Program-made: the position numbers and the translations under genes
The notes under the pieces: generated by a model
Databases searched by the model: none
Told to the model about the DNA's origin: nothing
Seen by the model: only the letters and a program-made list of their open reading frames with translations
Part shown: piece after piece, positions 18,319-26,566 of the stretch
Numbering within the stretch: the stretch's first letter is position 1
Layout of the letters: each line of letters starts with the position of its first letter
Source: G963667675 sp964291545
Lineage (GTDB): Bacteria; Chloroflexota; Dehalococcoidia; Lucifugimonadales; UBA3495
DNA: 64,000 bases
Reading direction: 5' to 3'
Assembly (NCBI GenBank): GCA_964291545.2
Contig: OZ219861.1
Location: 62,001-126,000 of the forward strand

Positions 18319-21300
18319 TTAGTCCTCTTCCACTTCCTCGGGTCGGTCGTTAGACCCTACTGTGTCGCACTCATCCAAGACCCGTGTAACACCCAGGGCG
18401 GTTCCAATAGTCTCTAGATCGGGAAGTTTCGGATCACCGTCTGCTGTTTCGTTGAGGTGTTGTTGAACGCGGTCCAAGAAGTCAGTGGCAGCAGGCTGGT
18501 CGCCGTGCTCAACTAGTAGTGAAGGAGTGGAGGCCGCAATTTTGGCCACCCACGCAAGCCCGTTCTCATCGCCAGATTCCAAGATGGGTCTGCATACTCG
18601 GTCGATGAATCTGGGATCGTTGGCCAGCAACTCGGCGTTAGCTATCACATCACCAAAAAGCTCGAAGAACCTCCCACTTGCTTCCCCGTCAGATTCCCGC
18701 AATGTTTCGTATGTCCGACGCGAGAAAAGCTCCTGTTGACCGACGCTAAGTATGGAGAATAGAGCGTTCCAAGTCTCGAGCGAAACAACTCTCTCCAGGC
18801 CTTCGGCGATGCGCCCGGCGTATTTTACGAGCGCATCTCCGTAGGCTGGGCCGAGGACCATCCCAGTCCCTCTCGATTTGAGGCCTATCGCGAGTTCTAC
18901 GAGGTCGCTATTTCGTTCGATCTCCCAGGCCCATGTGTCCAACTCGACACCAGCCAGACCCATCGAACACCAATTTCCCAGATCTTTGTTGGAGCTGCAC
19001 TTCAGTAGCTCCACGTATAAACCACTTTCGAGCACGTCAAATGTACTGTCGACGACCCCGGTGGTCAGATGCTCAAGTTCAGACAATCCCCGTAAAAAGT
19101 CTCCGAAACTTAGCGAATCCCCTTGACCCTCATTCAAGACATCCCTGATAGTCGACCAATATCTACGTACCATCTCAACGGGCTTTGGGACATCGTTCGA
19201 GATGAGAAGTGACCTAAGGGCCTTCACCAAGAACGGGGGGACAGACTGTTTCCCAATTGCCATTTCAAATATGCCTGATAGCTGCTGTGTTTTCTCTGCT
19301 AGGTCAGTGAAACGTTCTACTGCACCAGGCACGATGTCGGGGTCTTGGAGAAGCTCGTTAAGGCTCCCGTAGCCATCCGAAGAATTGCCGAAACCATCAG
19401 GTTCGCTTGCGTCGGGAACGGCTTCCATATACCCGAACATACACTCCGCTACGGCCGTTGGATGACCCTCTGAAATAGCATGATATAAGTGATGAAGATA
19501 GACTCCACTAGCTGCGAATTCAGCATATTTGTCTTCTCCAATTAACCCCCTTTTCCTAGAAGAACGCAGTATCAGTAACATGAACGAGAGATTTTCCCCT
19601 TGAATCGCCTGGCCAGACTGCAGATGGGACAATATAGCGCCAGTGGTGTCGTTCAGACCATTCCCAGAACGGGTAGCCATAGTAGCCCGTATTGAACTAG
19701 TCACGGCATCGTCGATTTGATCAGGCGAAACAAGTTGCGCGAGCCTTTGGTCGATTTCTTTCATAGCGGTGAGGTCAAAGTGCTTGAGGCGTCGGCCCTC
19801 GGGGTCCTTTTCCAATATCCCTGGCGCAAGGTCAATCCACTGCTCGGCGCTCAATGAGATAGTCACACCTTCCTCCAATTGTCCTGCCAATCGGAGGTCT
19901 AACAAGCCGTCTATCACCATCACCATGGAGTCAAGCCATACGTCGGGAGACACTGCTGCCTCCGCTCTTGGTTGTTCCTCACTGGAAGGAGTGACAGGCG
20001 CGTCTGAAGCCCCTGCAAGGAGAGCTGACACCGACCCTTCTGAGTCGCCTACCAATTGACCGATCGCCACGATTCCTGTGGCTACCGTTGCATCAAACGG
20101 AGCCCAAGCCCTCACCTCTACCGCCGCTGTTCGCACCGTCGATAGGAGATTCGCCACTTGCGGTTGTCGATTCGCATCATTAAGAATTTGGCTATTTGCC
20201 AGGGCAGTGGCTGCCCTAGCTAGTACCGGAGGGCGCAGGCTATTCCAATCTTCAGCTCCTCCCGGGATGGCGCCTTCAAGGACATACCAAAAACCTGAAT
20301 GATGAGTTGATGCTAGATCAGATAAAGTCCCTCCATCACCACTGGCTAGAGCGGTCTGAATCGGGCCTCTTAGAAGAAGTTGGCGAGCCTCCTCTACTGG
20401 TTTGCCAAAGTGAAGAGCTGCAATGGTCCCCCGCCATTCTTGTCCAATATTCTGCCTAAGGAATTCATATTCGTCATTGGACACCAGGGCCCCTTGAACG
20501 TCGTCGCATTTCTTTTGAAAGAGCACATAGCAAGCAAGATGGGAAAGTGGAAACTCGTCTTGCCATTCCCTGTGGAGGGAACCAATTTGGTTCACAAAAA
20601 TCTTCAGGCTCCGGGGAGTTGGTGCGAATGCCTCCAGCCCTCCATCAGCTGCAAAAGCCATGCATACACCATGAAACTCTGGTTCTTGATGGTCTGGAAG
20701 CGCTTGACGAAGGGCCTCCAAACGGAATTCTCGCCAACTTGAAAGCAGTAGTGGTGGGGCTCTAAATCGTAGTTGGAAAGTCTTGTCTAAGAACGACGTA
20801 GCCAGCGGCGATTTAGTGGCCTTCAGGGGGACACTGCCAGACCTATCCCAAAGTCGTAGTATGGCATTGTCGTCGTATGGAATGAGAACCCAGAGGCGGT
20901 CTACCCAAGCGGGTCGTTGGTGGTCCCTGTGGCTAAGGAACGTCTGCAGGGTCGCCCAGATCGACAAGGCATCCGTCGGTTCCACACGGTCCAGATTATC
21001 TACGACTATGAGTAGCTTGCGATCCTTTTCTGCTAGGGCCTCGTCAAGCAAATCACGGAACATGGACTCGAATTCAACTGAGGTGTGATCTGGGGTCTGA
21101 GTCACTACAGTACGGGACTCGGTTGAGGCCTGCCCGGTTACCAAGGCTGGCAGCTCGCTCAGTCCACCATCCCCTGCGCTTCTCTCCCCTTTGTGTAGTC
21201 CTCTCCGGGCTTTAAAGCCGACAAGTAGGACGCCGTAATAAATCGCAGGCGCGAGAGCTATAGCGATCCCGACTGGAAGAAGCACTCTTCCCAACGCAGC

Positions 21301-21804
21301 TGAGGCGTCCTTGAAGCCCAGAAGCGAGAGTCCAGCACCGATTAAGGCTGCCCCAATAGGAATTGCCAGCAGACTCAAGGCAAACCCAACTCCAGGGGGA
21401 GTTAGCCTCGGTACCATTCTGGTTGTTTCTTCACGACGGCGCTTAGCTAATTCAGCGATGCGTTGGTCCCACTTGTTCTTGCAAACCCACTCGAACTCTT
21501 GTAGATGACTGATCAGTGACTCCAAGAATGTGCGTCGCAGTGGGTCGTCTTGGTGAGACCACATATCGAAGACCACAGTCTTGTGGGCGCCCTCTGCGGT
21601 CTCCGAGAGTTCCTGAGCGGTAAGTTTGACTATCGTTGATTTACCAGATCCCCATCCCCCCTCAAGCCCGATGGCCTTGCCGCCGCATTCGGTATCAACG
21701 ACTTCTGCGATAGACCGAGCAACCTTCTCATGGCTGCCGAACGCATCGGTTTCGGCTGGTGTATCTGAGAGCAGTCTAGTTAGACAACGTTCCTTGGTAG
21801 CCAT
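18319..21804 (-). CDS. KAP-family P-loop NTPase with two membrane helices
   Basis: About 1161 aa from the ATG at 21804 (AAGG 8 bp upstream; another ATG at 21834). Walker A GGWGSGKST is near residue 52 and Walker B LLIVVDNLDRVEP near 285. Two membrane helices interrupt the NTPase (FALSLLAIPIGAALIGAGL and VLLPVGIAIALAPAIYYG), the hallmark of KAP NTPases. The rest, about 700 aa, is helical and unassigned. KAP proteins include the phage-exclusion protein PifA and occur in defence islands. Next to a toxin-antitoxin pair, a defence role is plausible but inferred. The stop codon abuts a hairpin element. Confidence 0.85.
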   Translation of the reverse strand: MATKERCLTRLLSDTPAETDAFGSHEKVARSIAEVVDTECGGKAIGLEGGWGSGKSTIVKLTAQELSETAEGAHKTVVFDMWSHQDDPLRRTFLESLISHLQEFEWVCKNKWDQRIAELAKRRREETTRMVPRLTPPGVGFALSLLAIPIGAALIGAGLSLLGFKDASAALGRVLLPVGIAIALAPAIYYGVLLVGFKARRGLHKGERSAGDGGLSELPALVTGQASTESRTVVTQTPDHTSVEFESMFRDLLDEALAEKDRKLLIVVDNLDRVEPTDALSIWATLQTFLSHRDHQRPAWVDRLWVLIPYDDNAILRLWDRSGSVPLKATKSPLATSFLDKTFQLRFRAPPLLLSSWREFRLEALRQALPDHQEPEFHGVCMAFAADGGLEAFAPTPRSLKIFVNQIGSLHREWQDEFPLSHLACYVLFQKKCDDVQGALVSNDEYEFLRQNIGQEWRGTIAALHFGKPVEEARQLLLRGPIQTALASGDGGTLSDLASTHHSGFWYVLEGAIPGGAEDWNSLRPPVLARAATALANSQILNDANRQPQVANLLSTVRTAAVEVRAWAPFDATVATGIVAIGQLVGDSEGSVSALLAGASDAPVTPSSEEQPRAEAAVSPDVWLDSMVMVIDGLLDLRLAGQLEEGVTISLSAEQWIDLAPGILEKDPEGRRLKHFDLTAMKEIDQRLAQLVSPDQIDDAVTSSIRATMATRSGNGLNDTTGAILSHLQSGQAIQGENLSFMLLILRSSRKRGLIGEDKYAEFAASGVYLHHLYHAISEGHPTAVAECMFGYMEAVPDASEPDGFGNSSDGYGSLNELLQDPDIVPGAVERFTDLAEKTQQLSGIFEMAIGKQSVPPFLVKALRSLLISNDVPKPVEMVRRYWSTIRDVLNEGQGDSLSFGDFLRGLSELEHLTTGVVDSTFDVLESGLYVELLKCSSNKDLGNWCSMGLAGVELDTWAWEIERNSDLVELAIGLKSRGTGMVLGPAYGDALVKYAGRIAEGLERVVSLETWNALFSILSVGQQELFSRRTYETLRESDGEASGRFFELFGDVIANAELLANDPRFIDRVCRPILESGDENGLAWVAKIAASTPSLLVEHGDQPAATDFLDRVQQHLNETADGDPKLPDLETIGTALGVTRVLDECDTVGSNDRPEEVEED

Positions 21805-21984
21805 GACAGTTACCTTGATGGAAGATTGGTACATTGCGGCCGTGTCACGCCGCCACGGAGTCCACTACAGAAATCGCACCCTGTAGCTAGGCCATTCTTG
21901 ATGGACAAGCTGTATTTATTCGTACTTTGATCTTAGCGGTGGCTGTAGCAGTATTGAATCGAAAGGCATAGTGAAGCGCTTCAT

Positions 21985-22141
21985 TATGATGTGCCTAGGT
22001 GGGGGTAGTCAACCGGCAAGTAGTCGCTGGGAACTTCCCGTAGGGGACGCTGGCAGGCGAAAACGAGCGACAGCGGCTAATCGCCTCTTTTGAGACACCG
22101 TAACCTGACAATCCTACACTGAAATGGGTGATAAAACGGGT
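21985..22141 (+). other. Non-coding stretch with possible RNA structure upstream of a recombinase remnant
   Basis: The gap 21835-22141 has no convincing gene. TGAAGCGCTTCA at 21972-21983 is a perfect palindrome. From about 22000 to 22120, several short complementary blocks occur in order (CGCTG...CAGCG; AGGCGA...TCGCCT), which could fold into a structured leader or transposon-end RNA. No known RNA class is recognised. Confidence 0.25.
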
Positions 22142-22275
22142 ATGCGGACTTTCGGATACGCTCTTGCCAGCAAATTCGGCAACCTTGGTGGCGACGCTGA
22201 AACCCGAGCTTGGCTGCCCAGTGCGAAGGCGTAGATCCTGCAGACATCTTTCGGGATGTGGGAGTTTCCGGTTAG
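22142..22275 (+). pseudogene. Serine recombinase (resolvase/invertase) N-terminal remnant
   Basis: The ATG at 22142 reads MRTFGYALASKFGN...DAET, like the start of the resolvase domain (MR..GYARVS...DAQ). It then hits a TAG; in a shifted frame DPADIFRDVGVSG follows, the conserved end of the catalytic resolvase strand, ending in TAG at 22273-22275. The catalytic Ser of the ARVS motif is not recognisable, and the remaining domains are gone. Clearly a decayed mobile-element gene. 22276-22450 shows nothing more. Confidence 0.65.
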
Positions 22276-22450
22276 GCCGGGACCACAAGCCGCCGCGGAT
22301 GGCCCAAGAGTCAAGGTTAGATCAAGGGGGTTACTTATGCTTTTCGTGTTTGCCACGCTTGGGCCTAAATGTATCGGACACTGTCTAAATCAGTCGCCGT
22401 TCAGACTGCTAGCTCGAAGGGCCTGTCTTTTTTACGGATGCAACGGTGGG

Positions 22451-22870
22451 TTAACTGCACCACTGCCTGCGAAGAATGTCCAACTGACTGACTGAGTGGC
22501 CATCGAGTTCGAGTACCTCGATAAGGAGGCGTTGGTCCAACTCTTGGCGTACTTCGTCTCGCCAGGCTTCATTGGCTGGTAGCATGGCCTTTTCTCGCAG
22601 GTCTTCGAATATGGTTACGGCAGCGTTAAGTCTGTTCGTGTCGAGTCGGGTGACGTCCAACAACGGAATATCCGGAATGGCCGTAACGGTGGTCCTACCC
22701 CTTCCATTTTGAGTGCGATTGCTCACGATCCAGTGGCTAATCAATCCCAGTGTGCTATTGAGCCAAACACACAAAGGAAACCGGTGGTACTAATTACGGC
22801 CATCTACGAACTGGGCTTGAATCCGATTTTTGGAACAGAAGATGCGGTTGTTCCAAAAGTCAGCTAGATT
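22451..22870 (-). pseudogene. C-terminal remnant of a large restriction/methylase-type protein
   Basis: The minus frame ends TAA-less at 22451 with ...LDILRRQWCS. Its core (FPLCVWLNSTLGL, MLPANEAWRDEVRQELD) resembles the C-terminal region of large N6-methylase/type II restriction-like proteins known to me only as a pattern. Upstream the frame continues (LADFWNNRIFC...FVDGRN) across an in-frame TAG at 22790-22792 to a TGA at 22871. The bulk of the gene is absent. Family assignment is tentative. Confidence 0.45.
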
Positions 22871-23220
22871 TCACCCTTTTGGAACAAGGCAGGGGAACGC
22901 CGATGCACCAAGTCCACCGTTTCCAACGCCCTCTCACGCTGCGGGCGGCTGAACCTGTCACGCTTGAAGGGGTCCGGCTGCATCAAGTCCAGTGCGTCCT
23001 GCGGCTCAATCAGTGTCCCAAGGATGCCGTCCCAGTCATGGTTGACGTATTCCTGCCCGGACCCGTCCTCAAGTTCCCGGCCCTGCTCGAAGATAGCGTT
23101 AAAGGCCTGCCGAGCATCCTGTATGCCGATGGCGTACCTACTTAAAATGCCTGCCTCCGGTTCTGCGCTGTCGCCGGACCCGTCCCGGCTTGGTTCGGAA
23201 CGCGCGGCCCCGCGGGACAA
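22864..23220 (-). CDS. Hypothetical phage-like protein
   Basis: A frame of up to 118 aa from a TTG at 23220, overlapping the preceding gene by about 80 bp; a start further down (before ILSRYAIGIQDARQAF) is more likely. The product is acidic and helical (AFNAIFEQGRELEDGSG, DHDWDG-like NHDWDGILGTLIEP) with a basic tail. No family recognised. It belongs to a tight minus-strand series 24374-22864 that looks like a phage or plasmid gene cluster. Confidence 0.45.
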   Translation of the reverse strand: MSRGAARSEPSRDGSGDSAEPEAGILSRYAIGIQDARQAFNAIFEQGRELEDGSGQEYVNHDWDGILGTLIEPQDALDLMQPDPFKRDRFSRPQRERALETVDLVHRRSPALFQKGEI

Positions 23221-23611
23221 AGCCGGGCGGCGGGTCCTCGTTCAATTCAACGTACCGCAGCACTTTGCGCACGTACTCCGGCACCAGCCCTACCAGCCAC
23301 CCAATTTCCCTTGAGTCCCATCCCACCGCTCGTAGCCGGGCCATAATCACAGTTCTCTTGGCAGCCAACCGCGCCCGCCGCGCCTGCCATGCTACCATTA
23401 TGCGTTCCGACAACTCGACCGCCGAATATTGTTCCTGGGGGATGCCCTCCGTTTGGGCCACTGTGACAATCCGGCTAATCCGCCGGCCGCAGACGGCACA
23501 ATCCCCGATAACCCTCAGACAGCCATTGGCCACGGCGCAATTGACTACGGGGCCGGCCATGTCTGCGTCGTCGCGACAGGTATTACACCAAGCCTGTGCC
23601 GCCACTTCCAT
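23138..23611 (-). CDS. Small zinc-ribbon / helix-turn-helix protein, phage-like cluster
   Basis: 157 aa from the ATG at 23611. The N-terminal half has Cys pairs (AWCNTCRD, CLRVIGDCAVCGRR) suggesting a zinc ribbon. The middle is basic and helical, and residues about 95-125 (LRAVGWDSREIGWLVGLVPE, then VRKVLRYV) look like a helix-turn-helix. The tail is Arg-rich. Likely DNA-binding. It overlaps both neighbours slightly, as in a compact phage operon. Confidence 0.6.
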   Translation of the reverse strand: MEVAAQAWCNTCRDDADMAGPVVNCAVANGCLRVIGDCAVCGRRISRIVTVAQTEGIPQEQYSAVELSERIMVAWQARRARLAAKRTVIMARLRAVGWDSREIGWLVGLVPEYVRKVLRYVELNEDPPPGFVPRGRAFRTKPGRVRRQRRTGGRHFK

Positions 23612-24374
23612 TCCCCTTCTTGCTGTTCTCACGGGCCAGAGGGTTGGCAATGGCCTGTGGTAGTAGCCCCCGGGGTGCGTACTGGGGCAGGACGGGCTTG
23701 AACTCGGCGGCCTGCATCCCATGGGCGTTGATGGCCTGAATATGGCCCCACATTCGCCCCTGTGCGCTGTTTGAACATTCCCACCAGCCCCCTCTCGGCC
23801 CATCGGTCAGCGTGTGCGCCCAAGGGGTTACGAGCCGTTTATGGGGCGGCTTGTCCAGATATTCAAGGGCGTTGCGCACCGAGTAAAACGTATCGTCGAC
23901 CTTGGCGCATAGGCTTTCAATGCATTCGCTGATTGCCAACTGGCCGGCGATGGCTTTGTCGTGCTCCCGCGAGACGTGGTAAACGTTCAGGTTGTCGGTG
24001 CGGTGCAGCACCCAGTCCCCCCAACGGCTTGTCGCAGCGAAGAGAAACTCGAACTCTCCACACAATTCCCGCAGGCCGTACTCGTACCAGGAACATTCGG
24101 CGGTCTACTGGAACTCTCCGTTCTCGACGCATATCATCACGTGCCGTTCGCGCTTGCCCAAATTGGCAATGTGAAAGATGTCGTTGACGAACTCGACTAC
24201 CGGGGGCTGGACCACCCCAGCCAAATGCTCAAAATACTTGTCGAAGTCGCTGGGCTTTAGCGCGTCCTCTCCGTCGTCACCGTCGCCGTCCGGGACAGCC
24301 TGCCCCTGGTTGACGAGCATCTTTCCGATGTTCTCGATATTGAACGCCGCGTCTGGCTTCCTCTGTAGCGTCAT
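23583..24374 (-). pseudogene. Phage-like gene interrupted by an in-frame TAG
   Basis: The minus-strand ATG at 24374 (GAGGG upstream) opens a frame that stops at TAG 24105-24107 after 89 codons (...MICVENGEFQ). The same frame continues without shift for another 174 codons (TAECSWYEYGLRELCGEFEF ... to 23583). Together it would be a 263-aa protein with a helical N-terminal part and Trp-rich middle (TSRWGDWVLHRTDN). A single base change can explain the TAG. Unknown family; the first part could still be made as an 89-aa protein. Confidence 0.6.
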
Positions 24375-24500
24375 GGCGCCCTCTTAGTCCCCGCCCTTTT
24401 CTCCAGAGTCCCCGTGCGCGCTTATAATTTTACTATATTAGCCCTTTTAGGGGATTTAACCGTGAAAGTGATGAATCATTTTGTCGGCTATTTCCCAGTA

Positions 24501-24534
24501 ATTTTACACTTTGCGAATACAAACGCGCAAAGTG
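24501..24534 (-). promoter_or_regulatory. Promoter with overlapping inverted-repeat operator
   Basis: Reading the minus strand, TTGCGC (24530-24525), an 18-bp spacer and TAAAAT (24506-24501) form a plausible promoter. A perfect inverted repeat CACTTTGCG (24507-24515) / CGCAAAGTG (24526-24534) covers the spacer and the -35 box, a classic repressor-operator layout. It lies about 130 bp upstream of the phage-like minus-strand cluster, in an AT-rich region (24420-24560) without genes. Confidence 0.5.
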
Positions 24535-24608
24535 GGAAGGCCTAATAAGATTTAAGGGTGAAATCGTACCTGTCACTTAGGGGCTAGGGCCTGGGGCGGG
24601 ACTTGTCC

Positions 24609-24678
24609 GATTCCGGGGTTTTGACCGGGAGGGCCGGAACCAGTTCCGGCGTGAGAAACCCTAGAAGCAAACGCAACC
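24609..24678 (+). repeat. 70-bp hairpin element, copy 6 (degenerate)
   Basis: The right arm GAAACCCTAGAAGCAAACGCAACC is clear and the left end GATTCCG lies exactly 70 bp upstream; the centre is replaced by other sequence (GGCCGGAACCAGTTCCGGC, itself an inverted repeat). Confidence 0.55.
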
Positions 24679-24778
24679 AGGGCGCAGGCACGTGGCCCGT
24701 GCCCCAATTGCGGCCAGAGCATTTGTCGCATGGGTACCCCGCCCTGGCCTAACCGACACTTACCGCGTCGTGGTGGAC
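24679..24778 (+). other. 100-bp insert between two hairpin elements, possible zinc-ribbon fragment
   Basis: In the frame starting at 24683-24685, the insert reads ARGPCPNCGQSICRMGTPP, a single CxxC knuckle, without start or stop of its own. It lies flush between copies 6 and 7. It may be a gene fragment, but one motif is weak evidence. Confidence 0.25.
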
Positions 24779-24849
24779 GGTTCCGTTTGGTTATGGTGTA
24801 CGGCGTATCTAAACCCAGGAGCGTCAAACACCAAAAGCAAACGGGATCC
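24779..24849 (+). repeat. Hairpin element, copy 7
   Basis: GGTTCCGTTTGGTTATGGTG ... CAAACGGGATCC, 71 bp with one extra base in the right end. Plus-orientation core GCGTATCTAAACCCAGGAGCG. Confidence 0.85.
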
Positions 24850-24943
24850 GGGCGGGTGTTGACCTACGGACAACTATTGAGGCGGGTCTGGGGCGCCGAC
24901 CTGGACGGAGACGTGCGGCCCATGCGGACTGCGATCAGCAGCC
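24850..24943 (+). pseudogene. Captured fragment of a kinase/regulator winged-helix domain
   Basis: 94 bp lying exactly between copies 7 and 8. In frame it reads GRVLTYGQLLRRVWGADLDG and on to TAISS, identical in protein to residues in the winged helix of kinase/regulator 1 (around 4985-5080, minus strand). About seven DNA differences exist, nearly all synonymous. The source was therefore a functional paralogue, not a copy of the local gene. No start or stop of its own. Confidence 0.85.
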
Positions 24944-25013
24944 GGTTTCGTTTGCTTCTAACGTATATTGCACGTGACGCTAGACAGACCATACGCTACA
25001 GGCAAACGGAACC
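24944..25013 (-). repeat. 70-bp hairpin element, copy 8 (subtype II)
   Basis: Identical to copy 3 at 16447-16516. It opens the second copy of the 409-bp duplicated segment. Confidence 0.93.
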
Positions 25014-25352
25014 GCTAGGAGACTTTTCACTAGCACATCCTGCGACGAGCAACGTCATCGCGGCGACGTCCCCGAAAGGGAGCTTTTCATGTCCCGGTCG
25101 TTGTCCCGAAGGTCGTCGACTGACAGTATTCTGAACTGCGTCGCAGCCAGTTTCGGATCAGGTGGTAATTTCACTGTCAATTTCTTCTGGCCCCGTAATG
25201 CGGTTGTCATCGTCCTCAAATCCGTGGTCCAGGGCTACCGCATTGCGGACTTCGGGCAGTGGGTCTTCCTTGGCTATCTCAAGCCAACGAACAACTGCCG
25301 GATGTTGGTTTAGCCCATCTTTCGCCATTGCTACTGCCAGTTGCGCGCAGAA
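25014..25352 (-). pseudogene. Duplicated 3' fragment of the HEAT-like gene
   Basis: Matches 16517-16855 with one mismatch (G at 16784, A at 25281). It carries the last ~64 codons of the gene at 16661-17242 plus its downstream 144 bp. The match ends at 25352, the base before element copy 9, so the fragment is bounded on both sides by elements. Confidence 0.9.
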
Positions 25353-25422
25353 GGTTCCGTTTGCTTTTAGGGTTTGCCACGCCTGTGCCTAGATATGCTA
25401 AACCCTATAACCAAAAGAAACC
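25353..25422 (-). repeat. 70-bp hairpin element, copy 9
   Basis: GGTTCCGTTTGCTTTTAGGGTTTGCC ... CTATAACCAAAAGAAACC with core GCCTGTGCCTAGATATG. The region 25423-25649 beyond it has no gene that I can support. Confidence 0.92.
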
Positions 25423-25649
25423 CTCAGGCCCCCTAGGGCAGTTCGAACTACAGTGAACTCCACAGCCGTTGGTGTGCTCCAAGCACCAGTGAATGGAGGT
25501 CTTTCTGTGCATCCGTACACCCTAGGTTTCCCAGGATGTTGCTTCAAACCTACTCTAGGACGATAGCAAGAGACACCCAATACGCGCTTCGTAAGGCTTT
25601 GTTATGGGTCGCACGCGCTCACTAAGCATATGAAGCAATTGACGCGTGG

Positions 25650-25680
25650 TTGACAGGAGCCCAGCCCATGTCGCACTATT
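25650..25680 (+). promoter_or_regulatory. Promoter of the second toxin-antitoxin pair
   Basis: TTGACA at 25650-25655, an 18-bp spacer and CACTAT at 25674-25679, about 30 bp before the antitoxin ATG. The -35 box is perfect; the -10 box is weaker, as often in autoregulated antitoxin promoters. Confidence 0.5.
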
Positions 25681-25710
25681 CTGGTAAGACTCGATAACAA
25701 GAGGGTGAAC

Positions 25711-25968
25711 ATGCCGCGAACGACCAAGACCATCACCTTCTCCCTGCCGCCGCAGATGGCGGACCGGGTGGACGAGGTGATGAAGCAGCAGGGACGGTCC
25801 AGAAGCGAGTTCCTGCGGGATGCGGTTCTCCGCTACATCGAAGAGTGCGAGTGGAGACAGCTGCTTCAGTACGGAGAGGAGCGGGCCAGGGAGAAGGGCG
25901 TCAGCCCCGAGGACGTGGCCGGTCTGGTCGAGGAATACCGGGCCGAGGTCGGCTCCTCCCGTACATGA
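25711..25968 (+). CDS. Ribbon-helix-helix (CopG-type) antitoxin
   Basis: 85 aa from the ATG at 25711 (GAGG 6 bp upstream; an in-frame GTG at 25705 is alternative). The N-terminus TKTITFSLPPQMADRVDEVM followed by GRSRSEFLRDAVLRYIEE is the ribbon-helix-helix DNA-binding fold. The C-terminal helix (EEYRAEVG) probably blocks the toxin. Stop and toxin start overlap as ATGA. Confidence 0.88.
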   Translation: MPRTTKTITFSLPPQMADRVDEVMKQQGRSRSEFLRDAVLRYIEECEWRQLLQYGEERAREKGVSPEDVAGLVEEYRAEVGSSRT

Positions 25969-26384
25969 GAGTCGTCCTCGATACCAATGTCATAGTCTCC
26001 GGTCTGAACTTCCCAGGCAACGAGCGCCTCGTTCTCGAATTGGCTCTCAGGGGACGTTTCGAGCTGTGCCTGTCTCCCTTCATTCTTGAGGAAGTTGCCG
26101 GGGTTCTTGTAAGCAAGTTCGGTTGGGCCGAGGAACGGTCGTCCCAGGCTCTCAGGACACTGAGGGACGCCGCAATCGTCGTTCAACCTCGTAGGCTCCA
26201 GGACGTGATTGAGGGCGGCCATGCCGACAACCGCATCGTGGAGTGCGCTGTGGAGGCTTCCGCCGACTACCTGGTCACCGGCGACCGACGGCATCTGTTG
26301 CCCCTTGAGGAGTATCAGGGTTCGAGAATCGTGAACGCCCCCGGTTCTTGTCGGCACTGGCGTAGGACGCTTGCCGTCAGTTAA
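25965..26384 (+). CDS. PIN-domain toxin (COG1569-like)
   Basis: 139 aa starting at ATG 25965, overlapping the antitoxin stop (ATGA). Acidic PIN residues: D in MRVVLDTNVIVSG, E in FILEEVAGVL, D in HADNRIVECAV, D in LVTGDRRHLLPL. Predicted metal-dependent RNase. The reading frame upstream of this ATG is open but overlaps the antitoxin and is not used. 26385-26566 downstream holds no gene. Confidence 0.87.
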   Translation: MRVVLDTNVIVSGLNFPGNERLVLELALRGRFELCLSPFILEEVAGVLVSKFGWAEERSSQALRTLRDAAIVVQPRRLQDVIEGGHADNRIVECAVEASADYLVTGDRRHLLPLEEYQGSRIVNAPGSCRHWRRTLAVS

Positions 26385-26566
26385 GTTCCTGAGCCCAACT
26401 GCTGACAGGGGTTCTATCTCCCGTCGAGTCAAGTCTGGCAAACGGCCCCAGCCCGCCTTGTGAATCGTCAGGGACGGGATTGTCCAAATAGTCGGCGAAA
26501 CAGAAGCGGGAGGCTGCCGCTGAACTAGGAAGGGAGCGCTAGACGGTAAGCGCCCAAGAAGGAAAT

